Assembly (NCBI GenBank): GCA_900539765.1
Contig: UQDF01000013.1
Span: 1 to 43,877 of the forward strand
Direction of reading: 5' to 3'
Source of the DNA: an uncultured Porphyromonas sp.
GTDB taxonomy: Bacteria; Bacteroidota; Bacteroidia; Bacteroidales; Porphyromonadaceae
DNA: 43,877 nt
Part shown: positions 1 through 8,217 of the stretch, piece by piece
How the letters are laid out: each line of letters starts with the position of its first letter
Numbering within the stretch: the stretch's first letter is position 1
Position numbers and translations under genes: made by a program
The notes under the pieces: generated by a model
The model's input: only the letters and a program-made list of their open reading frames with translations
Databases searched by the model: none
What the model was told of the DNA's origin: nothing

Positions 1-77
1 TGAAGTTTTTTTCCTACATTTGTAAGTGTGTTGCACTTGACACTGGAATGTGCGGCGGAGTGCAGCTTTCTGAAACT

Positions 78-109
78 ATTGCACTATAATAAATTATTAT
101 CTATATTTG
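78..109 (+). promoter_or_regulatory. Promoter for the LRR gene cluster
   Basis: A -7 box TATATTTG at 102-109 fits the Bacteroidetes TAnnTTTG consensus. ATTG at 78-81 lies 20 bp upstream as the -33 element. It would give a leader of about 95 nt before the first LRR gene. A second -7-like box, TACATTTG at 15-22, has its possible -33 partner outside the window. Confidence 0.55.
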
Positions 110-212
110 CGATACTGTTATTCACTTGAATATAGTGATCTATGACAGAGCCTTATAGCCCTGAAAAAGAATGATAATAATGGATCTATAAACACTAAAC
201 AACAATAACGCT

Positions 213-2684
213 ATGGGTTTGAAAACTACTACTTGTCAATCATTAATTAAGGCTCGACGAGTGCTCATCGGGAGCTTACTGACAGCGCTTGCGCTTATCC
301 CATCTATGGGGGCTCTCAAGGCTCAAGAGCAGATCATGCTCGTTGCAACGGCTGAGCAAAATCAGTGGAAGATCACCGTGGAGGCCGACTCCGAAGTGTG
401 GGCCGACTGGAATGGCAACGGAGAGAAGGACGATAACGAGCTCCTCACCTCTGGACAGCTTGCTGAGCAAACGACCGCATCCGCTACGCTCAAAATATAT
501 GGAGCGGTCAAGAAGCTAAGCGCTCCGAGCAACAACATTCAGAGTATAGACCTCGAGCAGGCTACTTCGCTCATCGAGATTGACATGTCTCACAACGACC
601 TCGAGGATATTGATGCTTCAGAGTGTGAGAGTCTTTCGGTAGCCAACGTAAGCCATAATCAGTTCGAGTGGATCGACTTCTCTTACAATGATGAGCTCAC
701 CTCCCTAGACTGTAGCCACAACGAGAATCTGAGTGGACTAGATCTACCTGATGGACTCAAGGAGCTCAGATGCAGCAACGGAGCCCTCTCCTCACTAACC
801 ATTTCCTCACTCTCTCAGCTTACCCTCCTAGATTGCTCGGAAAACCCATTGCAGATGATGGACTTCTCCCAAAACGGTGCTCTTCAGTACCTCTACCTAC
901 GAGGCCTCGACCAGATACCTTACTATGCTGGAGGTTTGCAGATCTCTAATCTCACCAATCTAGTGGAGCTTGACTTCTCTGGATCTACATTTACTTATGT
1001 AGAGTGCCCGCAGTCGGAGAGTATGAAGATCTTCAACTGTAGCAATACAAAGCTGGACATCTTCTACGTGGCTGGCTTCCCCAACCTTGAGGAGCTCTAC
1101 GCTAGTGGCTCTATGATCCTGACGCTAGACATATCTCAAAATAACAAGCTCAAGAAGCTCACCTGCGATCGCACACAGCTTAAGAAGCTAGATATGCCTA
1201 CAGATCCGCAGCTAGAGTACATCGACATACACAACAACCACTTGCTCCTCGATGGTATCAAGAAGTTTGTCGAGGCGCTCAATGACCGCACGGGTCTAGC
1301 AGAGGGTACCCTCATACTCATCGATAGCTACGAAAAGAGCGAGCTCAACCCCTACGACGACGAGACGCTACACGCTATCATGGACAAGAACTGGGCTCCC
1401 TATGACTACAAAAACGGGGAGCAGGATGGACTCAACCCACTCAGACCATCTGACATGCCACTCTCTCCATACGTCACGGATCAGCCTAAGATCGTCCTAA
1501 CGAGTGACGCTACCTCGGGGCAGTGGGATCTGCAGATCGAGATGAGAAATGATGAAGACAAGAAGTCCGTCTGGATCGATCGCAATGAGAATGGGGAGTA
1601 CGACGAGGGCGAGGAGGTCACAGACTTCAATAAGAGCCTACACTTCCCGCACGAGGCACAGGTCATCACGGTATATGGTAACGTACAGAACTTCTTCTGC
1701 TATGCCAACAGCCTCACAGCTCTCGACATATCCCAGTGCCCAGACCTAGAGATCCTAGATGCCTCTGACAATAAGCTCGCCACGATCGACCTGAGCGCAA
1801 ATGGTCAGCTCAGAGCTCTCACACTACATGGCAACATGCTTACGGAGGTAGATCTATCGCACACACCACACCTCTTCCGATTCTACTGCAACAAGAACCA
1901 GCTCACCCAGCTAGACCTCTCCAAGACTCCTGACCTGATACAGCTCAGATGTGGTAGGAACGAGCTTACGCAGCTAGACGTCTCGATGCTTACGCAGCTC
2001 AAGTACTTCGACTGCACAGGCAATAAGCTCACGACGCTCGACCTGACGCACTCGGAGGACTTGACCAATCTCCTTTGCGCAGACAACCAGCTCACAGCTC
2101 TAGACCTGACAGCTTGCGCTGACCTTGAGGAGCTCACCTGCTACAACAACAAGATCGCCACGGCTATCGATTTCTCAAGCTGCACAGCCCTCAGAGAGGT
2201 AAGCCTCTTTGGCAATCAGATACAGAGCGAAGAGATGCTACAGACCGTCAGCTCACTGCCGAAGAATGAGCAGGCTGAGAAGAAGGCCTTTTACGGTATC
2301 GACACAACCCTCGAGCCAAAGGACGGCAACGTAGTCACCAAGAAGGCGGTAGCAACGCTAGCCGAGAGAGGCTGGATCTGCTACGACTTCCAGAGCGGTG
2401 CCAACGAAGGTAAGAACGTCTACGCAGGCTCCGAAAATGTAGCCATTGACGCACCACGAGCTCACGCTGAGCAGATCATTTACCTCAGTGACTCGCAGGA
2501 GCTACTGATCCCGACCTCCTATGCTAGCGTAGCTATATACGATGCCACGGGTACACTGATCCGCTCTCTAGAGGGTGCCGGTCGTGCTGACCTCTCTGAG
2601 CTACCTGCTGGACTGTATGTCGTGACGGGTGTCGCTGCCGATAGTACGAGCGCTAGCACTGCTATGACAATTGTCAAGGAATAA
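213..2684 (+). CDS. Secreted InlJ-like leucine-rich-repeat protein, two-module, with T9SS-type tail
   Basis: The 823-residue product starts with a signal peptide (hydrophobic core about 17-35, likely cut near ALKA-Q). The body has two homologous modules. Each opens with a beta-rich segment holding a calcium-loop-like motif (VWADWNGNGEKDDNE at about 62-76; VWIDRNENGEYDEGE at about 453-467) and a TVYG/KIYG strand. LRRs of about 20-21 residues with recurrent Cys follow (for example L..LDCS.N..L), resembling the Cys-ladder LRRs of internalin J. Each module ends in a conserved aromatic 'W..YD' segment. The last 70 or so residues (AIYDATGTLIRSL, LPAGLYVVTG) look like a type A T9SS C-terminal domain. 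It is probably a surface adhesin-like cargo protein, but its ligand cannot be read from sequence. It is first in a run of five paralogues and the only one with a duplicated module. Confidence 0.85.
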   Translation: MGLKTTTCQSLIKARRVLIGSLLTALALIPSMGALKAQEQIMLVATAEQNQWKITVEADSEVWADWNGNGEKDDNELLTSGQLAEQTTASATLKIYGAVKKLSAPSNNIQSIDLEQATSLIEIDMSHNDLEDIDASECESLSVANVSHNQFEWIDFSYNDELTSLDCSHNENLSGLDLPDGLKELRCSNGALSSLTISSLSQLTLLDCSENPLQMMDFSQNGALQYLYLRGLDQIPYYAGGLQISNLTNLVELDFSGSTFTYVECPQSESMKIFNCSNTKLDIFYVAGFPNLEELYASGSMILTLDISQNNKLKKLTCDRTQLKKLDMPTDPQLEYIDIHNNHLLLDGIKKFVEALNDRTGLAEGTLILIDSYEKSELNPYDDETLHAIMDKNWAPYDYKNGEQDGLNPLRPSDMPLSPYVTDQPKIVLTSDATSGQWDLQIEMRNDEDKKSVWIDRNENGEYDEGEEVTDFNKSLHFPHEAQVITVYGNVQNFFCYANSLTALDISQCPDLEILDASDNKLATIDLSANGQLRALTLHGNMLTEVDLSHTPHLFRFYCNKNQLTQLDLSKTPDLIQLRCGRNELTQLDVSMLTQLKYFDCTGNKLTTLDLTHSEDLTNLLCADNQLTALDLTACADLEELTCYNNKIATAIDFSSCTALREVSLFGNQIQSEEMLQTVSSLPKNEQAEKKAFYGIDTTLEPKDGNVVTKKAVATLAERGWICYDFQSGANEGKNVYAGSENVAIDAPRAHAEQIIYLSDSQELLIPTSYASVAIYDATGTLIRSLEGAGRADLSELPAGLYVVTGVAADSTSASTAMTIVKE

Positions 2685-2709
2685 CACAACGCTGTCTACT
2701 ACCAATACA

Positions 2710-4245
2710 ATGAATATAGTACGCAACTTCTGGGCATTCGCCCTACTACTCTCTGTGGCTCTCCTGCCACAGAGAGTCTTCTCGCAAGACGTGCAGAGCC
2801 TCCCAAAGATGGAGCTACAGCTCATACCTCAGAGCGCCACATCAATTATTATCACTGTAGGAGACCAGGAGACAGAGATATATGTCGACGAGCACCGAGG
2901 CTCTCTCGTTACGCACAGGGTACCCGCTGGCGAGGACTATACACTCTCGATATCCTCCGCAACTAACGAGGCGACGATCTATGGAAATCTCGTATCGGCT
3001 AAGATCGTAGACCAAAAGGTTTACGAGATAAAGGTTGACGGTATGAAGTCACTAGAGGAGCTATCGGCTTTTTCCTGTGGACTTAACGACTTATACCTCA
3101 AGGGGTGCGACCGCCTCAAGTATCTCCACCTGACGCAAAACAACCTCTCCGAGCTCTCTCTGGCTGAGACGCCAGCACTCCAAGAGCTCAACGTCGGGTA
3201 CAACGTACTCCGTGAGCTAGACTGCTCGCCGTGCCCTAACCTGCTCAAGCTCATCTGTAGCAAAAACGATCTCTCTAAGGTCAATATCTCTGGATGCACC
3301 AAGCTCAACGAGATAAATGTACAGATGAATAAGAAGCTCACCACCCTCGACCTCTCCTCCTGCAAAGCCCTCGTGGGACTAACCTGCGCTAGCACAGCTA
3401 TCACAGACATTGATGTCTCTGGATGTGAAGATCTCATCTTCGTAGACACGTCCTTCTCCCCCGTCCAGCGCTTCAAAGCTCGCGGGTGTAAGAGTCTTCA
3501 GACGCTCAGCTGCTATCAAAACGATCTCTACAACATAGATCTCAAGGGTTGCGAGCGCCTAGACAAGCTGACGCTACAGCACAACCCCAACTTAGGTCTC
3601 CTAGACATCAGATCACTCAAGCGACTCGTCACGCTCCTCTGCTCCGACTGCGGACTAAAAGAGATCAAGATCGGAGATCTCCCCAGCCTCGAGGAGTTCT
3701 ACAGCTTTGACAACAAGCTTGTCTCGCTAGACTTCTCAGGAGCGCCTAACCTCCGCGAGCTACAGTGCGACAACAACAAGCTGCAGTCGCTACAGCTAGC
3801 CAGCTCTATGCCGCAGTTAGAGCTAGTCTCCATCGTCAAGAATGACCTCTCCGCCTGCGCTATCGACAGCATCTGCGTAGCTCTTCCCGAGAGGGAGGAA
3901 GCCGCACCGCTCCGCATAGCAGCCAATCCAGGCGCTGAGACGAGTAAATCTTTCCTAGCTGCTGACAAAGGGTGGAGCGTAGATATCTTCGGCAATGGAG
4001 AGGGGTGTAGCATCAATATAGGCGTAGAGGCCATCGAGCGTGTTGAGAGCCTCTGTCTGATCGATGAGACTGGTATCACCCTCCTCCCCGAGAGTGCGCT
4101 TTCGGACGTGGCGCTGTATAGTATGGAGGGAGAGACGCTCTACCACTTCGCTGCTCAGGAGACACACCCCTCACGCCTCACACTACCCTCTGGGCGCTAC
4201 CTACTTAGAGTCGACGAGATGACACGTCTTGTCATCATACCCTAA
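2710..4245 (+). CDS. Secreted InlJ-like leucine-rich-repeat protein
   Basis: I place the start at the ATG giving MNIVRNFWAFALLLSVALLP, a good signal peptide, rather than an upstream in-frame TTG that overlaps the previous gene. The product is 511 residues. After the signal peptide comes a short beta segment ending in TIYGNL, then at least twelve Cys-containing LRRs of the L..L.CS.N.L..L.LS type. The C-terminal segment (VALYSMEGETLYHF, LPSGRYLLRV) resembles a T9SS tail. Unlike its paralogues it lacks the DxNxNG loop: the matching place reads IYVDEHRGS. It begins 25 bp after the first LRR gene ends, so the two are probably cotranscribed. The function is inferred to be surface binding. Confidence 0.8.
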   Translation: MNIVRNFWAFALLLSVALLPQRVFSQDVQSLPKMELQLIPQSATSIIITVGDQETEIYVDEHRGSLVTHRVPAGEDYTLSISSATNEATIYGNLVSAKIVDQKVYEIKVDGMKSLEELSAFSCGLNDLYLKGCDRLKYLHLTQNNLSELSLAETPALQELNVGYNVLRELDCSPCPNLLKLICSKNDLSKVNISGCTKLNEINVQMNKKLTTLDLSSCKALVGLTCASTAITDIDVSGCEDLIFVDTSFSPVQRFKARGCKSLQTLSCYQNDLYNIDLKGCERLDKLTLQHNPNLGLLDIRSLKRLVTLLCSDCGLKEIKIGDLPSLEEFYSFDNKLVSLDFSGAPNLRELQCDNNKLQSLQLASSMPQLELVSIVKNDLSACAIDSICVALPEREEAAPLRIAANPGAETSKSFLAADKGWSVDIFGNGEGCSINIGVEAIERVESLCLIDETGITLLPESALSDVALYSMEGETLYHFAAQETHPSRLTLPSGRYLLRVDEMTRLVIIP

Positions 4246-4270
4246 TCACACATCAGCAAATCTGCAGATT

Positions 4271-5305
4271 ATGAAGACAACTACACATAGAGTGCTACTC
4301 CTATGCCTGATCCTACCCTTCATAGCGGTGACCAGTTATGGGCAAGGGGAGTTTGACCCCAATCGTTACATAGAGCTCACCACCACGCTGAGTGCAGGAG
4401 AGAAAGTGCCTATCGCTATCAATAAAGACGCTTGGGTCGATCTCAATGCCAATGGTCAGCTAGACGAAGGCGAGCTACTCAAGCTCGAAGCCATCGACGA
4501 AGGACCCGACCAAGGCATACAGCTATTTACCGTAACACTATCGGCACAGACCTTTAGGATCTACGGAGACTTTAACGAGATCATACTACGTAAGTGGAGG
4601 CTCTCCCAGATCGACGTCAGCCGTATGACACAGCTCACCTACCTAGGCGTACCCTATAGCAAGCTGAAGCAGATCGATCTGTCGGCACTGACCAAGCTCA
4701 AGAACTTCGAGGGGCGCAACAACCAGTTTGCCGAGTTAGACCTTTCGCATCAGCCCGCCCTAGAGCTAGTAGAGGTCATCTCCAACGATCTGACCCGTCT
4801 AGACCTTAGGCAGAAGCCTTATCTCTACTTCGTCGGAGTAGCGCACAATGCGATACGAGACGAGGCGATGGATCTACTAGTCAATGCGCTACCGATGCGT
4901 AGCGAGGGCGAGTTCAACGAAGGCGAGCTATACGTCTTCACACTCAATGAGCCTACCGAAAAGAACTATATGACCGACCGACAAGCCGCCATAGCTGATG
5001 GTAAGTATTGGAACGTGCAGGCCTGGGACAAGTCGCGCAATGACTGGGTCAAGTATATGGGCGAGCCTACAGCAATCACTGAGGTGGCTGCCGCTCCGAC
5101 AGCACTCAGAGCCCTCTACTCAGGCTCGGCACTCGTTCTCATAGGTACCACACTCGATGAGCCGATACAGATCCACGACTATTCAGGAGCGCTCCTAGCC
5201 ACCTTCGCCGGCGATCAGGAGACGACCACCTACCCCATAGCACTACCTGCAGGTAGCTACATCATCACCCACTGCGGAGCGACAGCCACACTGCAAGTCC
5301 TATAA
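4271..5305 (+). CDS. Secreted short InlJ-like LRR protein
   Basis: The chosen ATG gives MKTTTHRVLLLCLILPFIAV, a clear signal peptide; the frame is also open from a TTG inside the preceding gene. The 344-residue product has the calcium-loop-like motif AWVDLNANGQLDEGE at about residues 54-68, a FRIYGDF strand, only about four LRRs, the family's linker (ALPMRSEGE, then YWNVQAWD) and a T9SS-like tail (IQIHDYSGALLATF, LPAGSYIITH). It lies 25 bp behind the second LRR gene, the same spacing as between genes one and two, which suggests tandem duplication inside an operon. Confidence 0.8.
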   Translation: MKTTTHRVLLLCLILPFIAVTSYGQGEFDPNRYIELTTTLSAGEKVPIAINKDAWVDLNANGQLDEGELLKLEAIDEGPDQGIQLFTVTLSAQTFRIYGDFNEIILRKWRLSQIDVSRMTQLTYLGVPYSKLKQIDLSALTKLKNFEGRNNQFAELDLSHQPALELVEVISNDLTRLDLRQKPYLYFVGVAHNAIRDEAMDLLVNALPMRSEGEFNEGELYVFTLNEPTEKNYMTDRQAAIADGKYWNVQAWDKSRNDWVKYMGEPTAITEVAAAPTALRALYSGSALVLIGTTLDEPIQIHDYSGALLATFAGDQETTTYPIALPAGSYIITHCGATATLQVL

Positions 5306-5348
5306 GTTTACCTCTCACCAATAGAACCAATCAAGCATATACTAAGCT

Positions 5349-6326
5349 ATGAACAAACTAGCTACACGACTCATACCTCTCACACTGCTCTTGCTGCTAC
5401 CGCTCAGCACCCATCTGCGTGCTCAAGTGACGCCAGCGCCTGTCGATGGGCCTCGTCTTACTCTGACGACTGACCTCCCTATGGGTACCCAGATAGGCAT
5501 AGCCTTCGTCCCACACGATGAGACCGTCTGGGTAGATGTCAATGGCAACGGCATCTGCGACAGAGGCGAGGGAAGAGCCAAGGGCAACGTCGGTAAGACC
5601 AACGTTATGATTGTCACGCTTGTCAAGCCGAGCGTCACGATCTATGGTCCCGTGGATGCGATCCGTTTTGGAGGCCTAGACCTCACAGGGGTCGAGGTCA
5701 CTAAGATGCCTAAGCTAAAAGAGATCCAGTGCTTCAACAATCGGATAGATCATCTAGACCTCTCTGGTAGCACCGGACTACAGACGCTCTTTTGCTTTCA
5801 AAATCAGATCTCCTCGCTAGACCTTTCTGCCGCTAAGGAGATACACCACATACTTTGCTTCTACAATCAAATCGGAGAGGGAGAGATGAATGCGCTGATG
5901 CGTAGCCTCCCCGACCGTGCAACAAAGAAGAAAGGACTCATCATAGCACTCGACACGACCAATCCTGAGGAGCGAAACGTCTGCTCTGTAGATGCCGTCA
6001 AGGCTGCTCTAGATAAGAACTGGGAGGTCAACGACTTCCACGGGGACAAGCAGTCCTGGACAGGCATACCCTACAAAGGCTCTCCCACAGCAATCCAAGA
6101 GTTACTCCCAGACACCCCCATCGTCTACTATGACGGAGCTACCCATGCGCTAGTCTTGGCTGGTAACCCAGGCGCTCCCTATGCACTATACTCGGAGACA
6201 GGCTTACAGCTGACCTCAGGGGCCCTAGACGCTAGTGGTCAGTGCCAGATAGCGATGACAGCCTATCCCGATGGGGCTTATATCCTCAACCTCGGAGGCG
6301 AGAGCTTCAAGATCTACCACATCTAA
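5349..6326 (+). CDS. Secreted short InlJ-like LRR protein
   Basis: The 325-residue product has a signal peptide (MNKLATRLIPLTLLLLLPL, cut near LRAQ), the motif VWVDVNGNGICDRGEG at about residues 59-74, a TIYGPV strand and three to four Cys-containing LRRs (LKEIQCFNNRIDHLDLS, LQTLFCFQNQISSLDLS). The shared linker (SLPDRA, then NWEVNDF, then WTGIPYKGSPTAI) and a degenerate T9SS-type tail (YALYSETGLQL, YPDGAYILNL) follow. The linker motif WTG.PY.GSP is shared almost exactly with the next gene, so these two are each other's closest relatives in the cluster. The start follows the previous stop by 43 bp. Confidence 0.8.
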   Translation: MNKLATRLIPLTLLLLLPLSTHLRAQVTPAPVDGPRLTLTTDLPMGTQIGIAFVPHDETVWVDVNGNGICDRGEGRAKGNVGKTNVMIVTLVKPSVTIYGPVDAIRFGGLDLTGVEVTKMPKLKEIQCFNNRIDHLDLSGSTGLQTLFCFQNQISSLDLSAAKEIHHILCFYNQIGEGEMNALMRSLPDRATKKKGLIIALDTTNPEERNVCSVDAVKAALDKNWEVNDFHGDKQSWTGIPYKGSPTAIQELLPDTPIVYYDGATHALVLAGNPGAPYALYSETGLQLTSGALDASGQCQIAMTAYPDGAYILNLGGESFKIYHI

Positions 6327-6408
6327 ATCAAAGCAGTGATCCACGTGGGGCGTGTCACCTAGAGGAGACACGCTCCTCCATCCACTACCACACACTAATA
6401 CACCAACT

Positions 6409-7599
6409 ATGTCTCGACATCATATCACGAGACTGTTGCAAAAGTCAACAGTCTCACAATCTTGCAAGCAAGATTGTCCAGACTTTGCAGAAAGGATGAA
6501 GCGCAAGACGCTGAGGGGAAGGTCTGAAGGGAGCATACATCCGTATGTGACCGAAGCCGAATCCCGAAAGCAACACAGCGATTCGCCTTTATGCAACAGT
6601 CTCATCACATATCTCATCAGCCTCCTCTCACTACTGGCGCTACCAGCCCTCGGGCAGAACCCCTTCACGCCAGTCGCTACCGATGGCGACCGCATCGTCC
6701 TAACCACCGCCATAGAGCGTGCTGACGAAATCACATTCGTCATACGTCCTATAGAGCATGGCGTATGGGTAGATCAGAATGGCGACGGTCAGTTCCAGAG
6801 GGAAGAGATGGCCAGCAACCCTGAAGACGACCTCGATGATCCAGGACAATTCCTAGTAACCTTTCGGGTCACATCACCTCAGATCACAATCTATGGCAAG
6901 ATCGACCAACTCCTCATCCCAGACTGCAAGATGACTAGTGTAGATCTAACACACGCCACAGCACTCAAGACTCTAGAGGCATACCGCAATGAGATCTCCT
7001 CGATCACGACACCAGCTGGTCTACCACTAGAAGATCTCTGGCTGGCAGACAACAAGTTGCAGGGGATAGACTTCTCCAATTGTAGCAAGCTATGGTTCAT
7101 CGAGCTCTACAACAATCAGATCTCCGAGGAGGCTATGACCAAGGCCTTTAGCACCTTGCAGCACGCAGCGCCCGTTGCTGATCCCGAGCTAGACATCCCC
7201 GAGCCGACCATTCAGGTGATCGACACGCACAGCGACCATGAGGGCAACGTATGCAACGTCGACGCCGTAGCTCATGCCAAGAGTCTCGGCTGGGCCGTCT
7301 ACGACTTAGCAGGAGACACACAAGGCTGGACTGGAGTCCCCTACGAAGGTTCGCCCGTGGGCATCACGCCCATCTCGTCTCAACTGCCGACCTACAGCCG
7401 TACGCCTGAAGCAATCAGACTAGATGCGCTAGAGCCACACAGCACCATCACGCTCTACGATATGGAGGGCCGCACGCTGCAAGAGTTCACTACGTCCACG
7501 AGCACCGTCACGATCCTCCTATCAAACGAGCAGACCGCTACGCCCTACCTCCTCACGATCCAGTCGCCTGAGGGGCAGCGCGTAAGTGTCAAGCTCTAA
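6409..7599 (+). CDS. InlJ-like LRR protein with a MITE inside its signal peptide
   Basis: I start at the ATG giving MSRHHITRLLQ; the frame is also open from a GTG 57 bp upstream. The product is 396 residues. Its mature part matches the paralogue before it: VWVDQNGDGQFQREE calcium-loop-like motif, TIYGKI strand, a few LRRs, WTGVPYEGSP linker and a T9SS-like tail (ITLYDMEGRTLQEF). The N-terminus is odd. MSRHHIT is separated from the hydrophobic stretch YLISLLSLLALPALGQ by 60 codons supplied by a small transposable element. Removing the element and one copy of its 5-bp target duplication restores a normal signal peptide. The reading frame stays open, but export may be impaired unless translation starts inside the element (for example at the ATG near 6495). 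Confidence 0.75.
   Translation: MSRHHITRLLQKSTVSQSCKQDCPDFAERMKRKTLRGRSEGSIHPYVTEAESRKQHSDSPLCNSLITYLISLLSLLALPALGQNPFTPVATDGDRIVLTTAIERADEITFVIRPIEHGVWVDQNGDGQFQREEMASNPEDDLDDPGQFLVTFRVTSPQITIYGKIDQLLIPDCKMTSVDLTHATALKTLEAYRNEISSITTPAGLPLEDLWLADNKLQGIDFSNCSKLWFIELYNNQISEEAMTKAFSTLQHAAPVADPELDIPEPTIQVIDTHSDHEGNVCNVDAVAHAKSLGWAVYDLAGDTQGWTGVPYEGSPVGITPISSQLPTYSRTPEAIRLDALEPHSTITLYDMEGRTLQEFTTSTSTVTILLSNEQTATPYLLTIQSPEGQRVSVKL
6429..6603. mobile_element. 175-bp MITE with 12-bp terminal inverted repeats and 5-bp target duplication
   Basis: The ends are GAGACTGTTGCA (6429-6440) and its complement TGCAACAGTCTC (6592-6603). Flanking ATCAC occurs at 6424-6428 and 6604-6608 as a target-site duplication. 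There is no transposase. The left end folds into two back-to-back hairpins: GAGACTGTTG/CAACAGTCTC (6429-6455) and ACAATCTTGC/GCAAGATTGT (6456-6477). Such termini resemble those of Bacteroidetes insertion sequences, so a full-length partner IS probably exists elsewhere in the genome. Element plus duplication is 180 bp, a multiple of three, so the host gene stays in frame. Confidence 0.85.
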
Positions 7600-7663
7600 C
7601 CACGCATAGCGGCCACGGGTCGCAAAGGCAACGCATTTTATAGTTAAGCGACTCTTACAGACG

Positions 7664-7710
7664 ATAGCCACGTAGGAAACTCGGAACCCCTACGTGGCTA
7701 TTTTTCATTC
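7664..7710 (+). terminator. Rho-independent terminator of the LRR cluster
   Basis: A perfect 13-bp stem, ATAGCCACGTAGG (7664-7676) with CCTACGTGGCTAT (7689-7701), has a 12-nt loop and is followed by TTTTCATT. It lies 64 bp after the fifth LRR gene. The CACGTAGG stem sequence recurs in the intergenic region at 30.85-31.04 kb. Confidence 0.75.
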
Positions 7711-7729
7711 TTTACGTAGAAGACAAACG

Positions 7730-7770
7730 ATTCTTCGGACTTATCATTTGATTCCTCCGAAGTTTCATTT
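7730..7770. repeat. 41-bp dispersed repeat, copy 1
   Basis: The segment matches the reverse complement of 30932-30972 at 40 of 41 positions. It contains its own inverted repeat, CTTCGGA and TCCGAAG. Its right edge coincides with the base where recognisable integrase coding sequence begins. Confidence 0.8.
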
Positions 7771-7906
7771 GCTAGAGGCTGGTGTGCCTATTGAGAGCAT
7801 TGCTAAGATGATGGGGCATTCGTCTATTGCCAGCACGCAAATCTACGCCCAAATCACCGACCAGAAGATTGCAAGGGATATGGACAGATTGATGGAGAGA
7901 TACTGA
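7771..7906 (+). pseudogene. C-terminal fragment of a tyrosine recombinase/integrase
   Basis: The frame reads LEAGVPIESIAKMMGHSSIA and then TQIYAQITDQKIARDMDRL before a stop. This is the end of a Bacteroidetes conjugative-transposon or phage-type tyrosine recombinase, including the GH..I..TQ.YA block with the catalytic Tyr. Everything upstream (the core-binding domain and the Arg of the catalytic set) is missing, and the homology starts exactly at the end of the 41-bp repeat. It is a remnant of a mobile element and cannot encode an active enzyme. Confidence 0.85.
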
Positions 7907-8014
7907 AAAAGAAAAGAGAAAGAGAAAAGGCGAATTAAGTAGGCAATGTCAATGAGTATAGAAAGACAATGATTTATTATGACATATAGCTGTGTGAAAC
8001 ACTCATTTACAGGT

Positions 8015-8046
8015 ATTGCAGAGATGCTTTCAAATGTGTACATTTG
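8015..8046 (+). promoter_or_regulatory. Promoter for the BspA-like gene, with palindrome over the -7 box
   Basis: ATTG (8015-8018) and TACATTTG (8039-8046) are spaced by 20 bp, as in the promoter at 78-109. The -7 box is the right arm of an inverted repeat, CAAATG-TGTA-CATTTG (8031-8046), which could be an operator. The predicted leader is about 165 nt. Confidence 0.5.
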
Positions 8047-8154
8047 CATTGCGTTAATGTCATTTGGTAATCATTCTGCCATTTGCGTAATGTAAAGATA
8101 GAAACGAACAGGCGAGAGAGTCCGTAAAGTTCATCAAGGAATAAATTCTTTCGA

Positions 8155-8187
8155 AGGAGAGGAGTGTTTGATGACACCTCCTCTCTT
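8155..8187 (+). other. Strong hairpin in the BspA-like gene leader
   Basis: A stem of about 13 bp with one bulged C pairs AGGAGAGGAGTGT with ACACCTCCTCTCTT around a six-base loop, 30 bp before the start codon. No U tract follows, so it is more likely a leader structure or an old boundary hairpin than a terminator. Confidence 0.5.
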
Positions 8188-8217
8188 CCTTAAGATTAAT
8201 CATAAGCTCGAAGACTG

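Noticed and set aside
3021..3476. 151-codon minus-strand frame inside the second LRR gene
   Set aside because: It mirrors the LRR periodicity of the real gene on the other strand and has no start or domain support.
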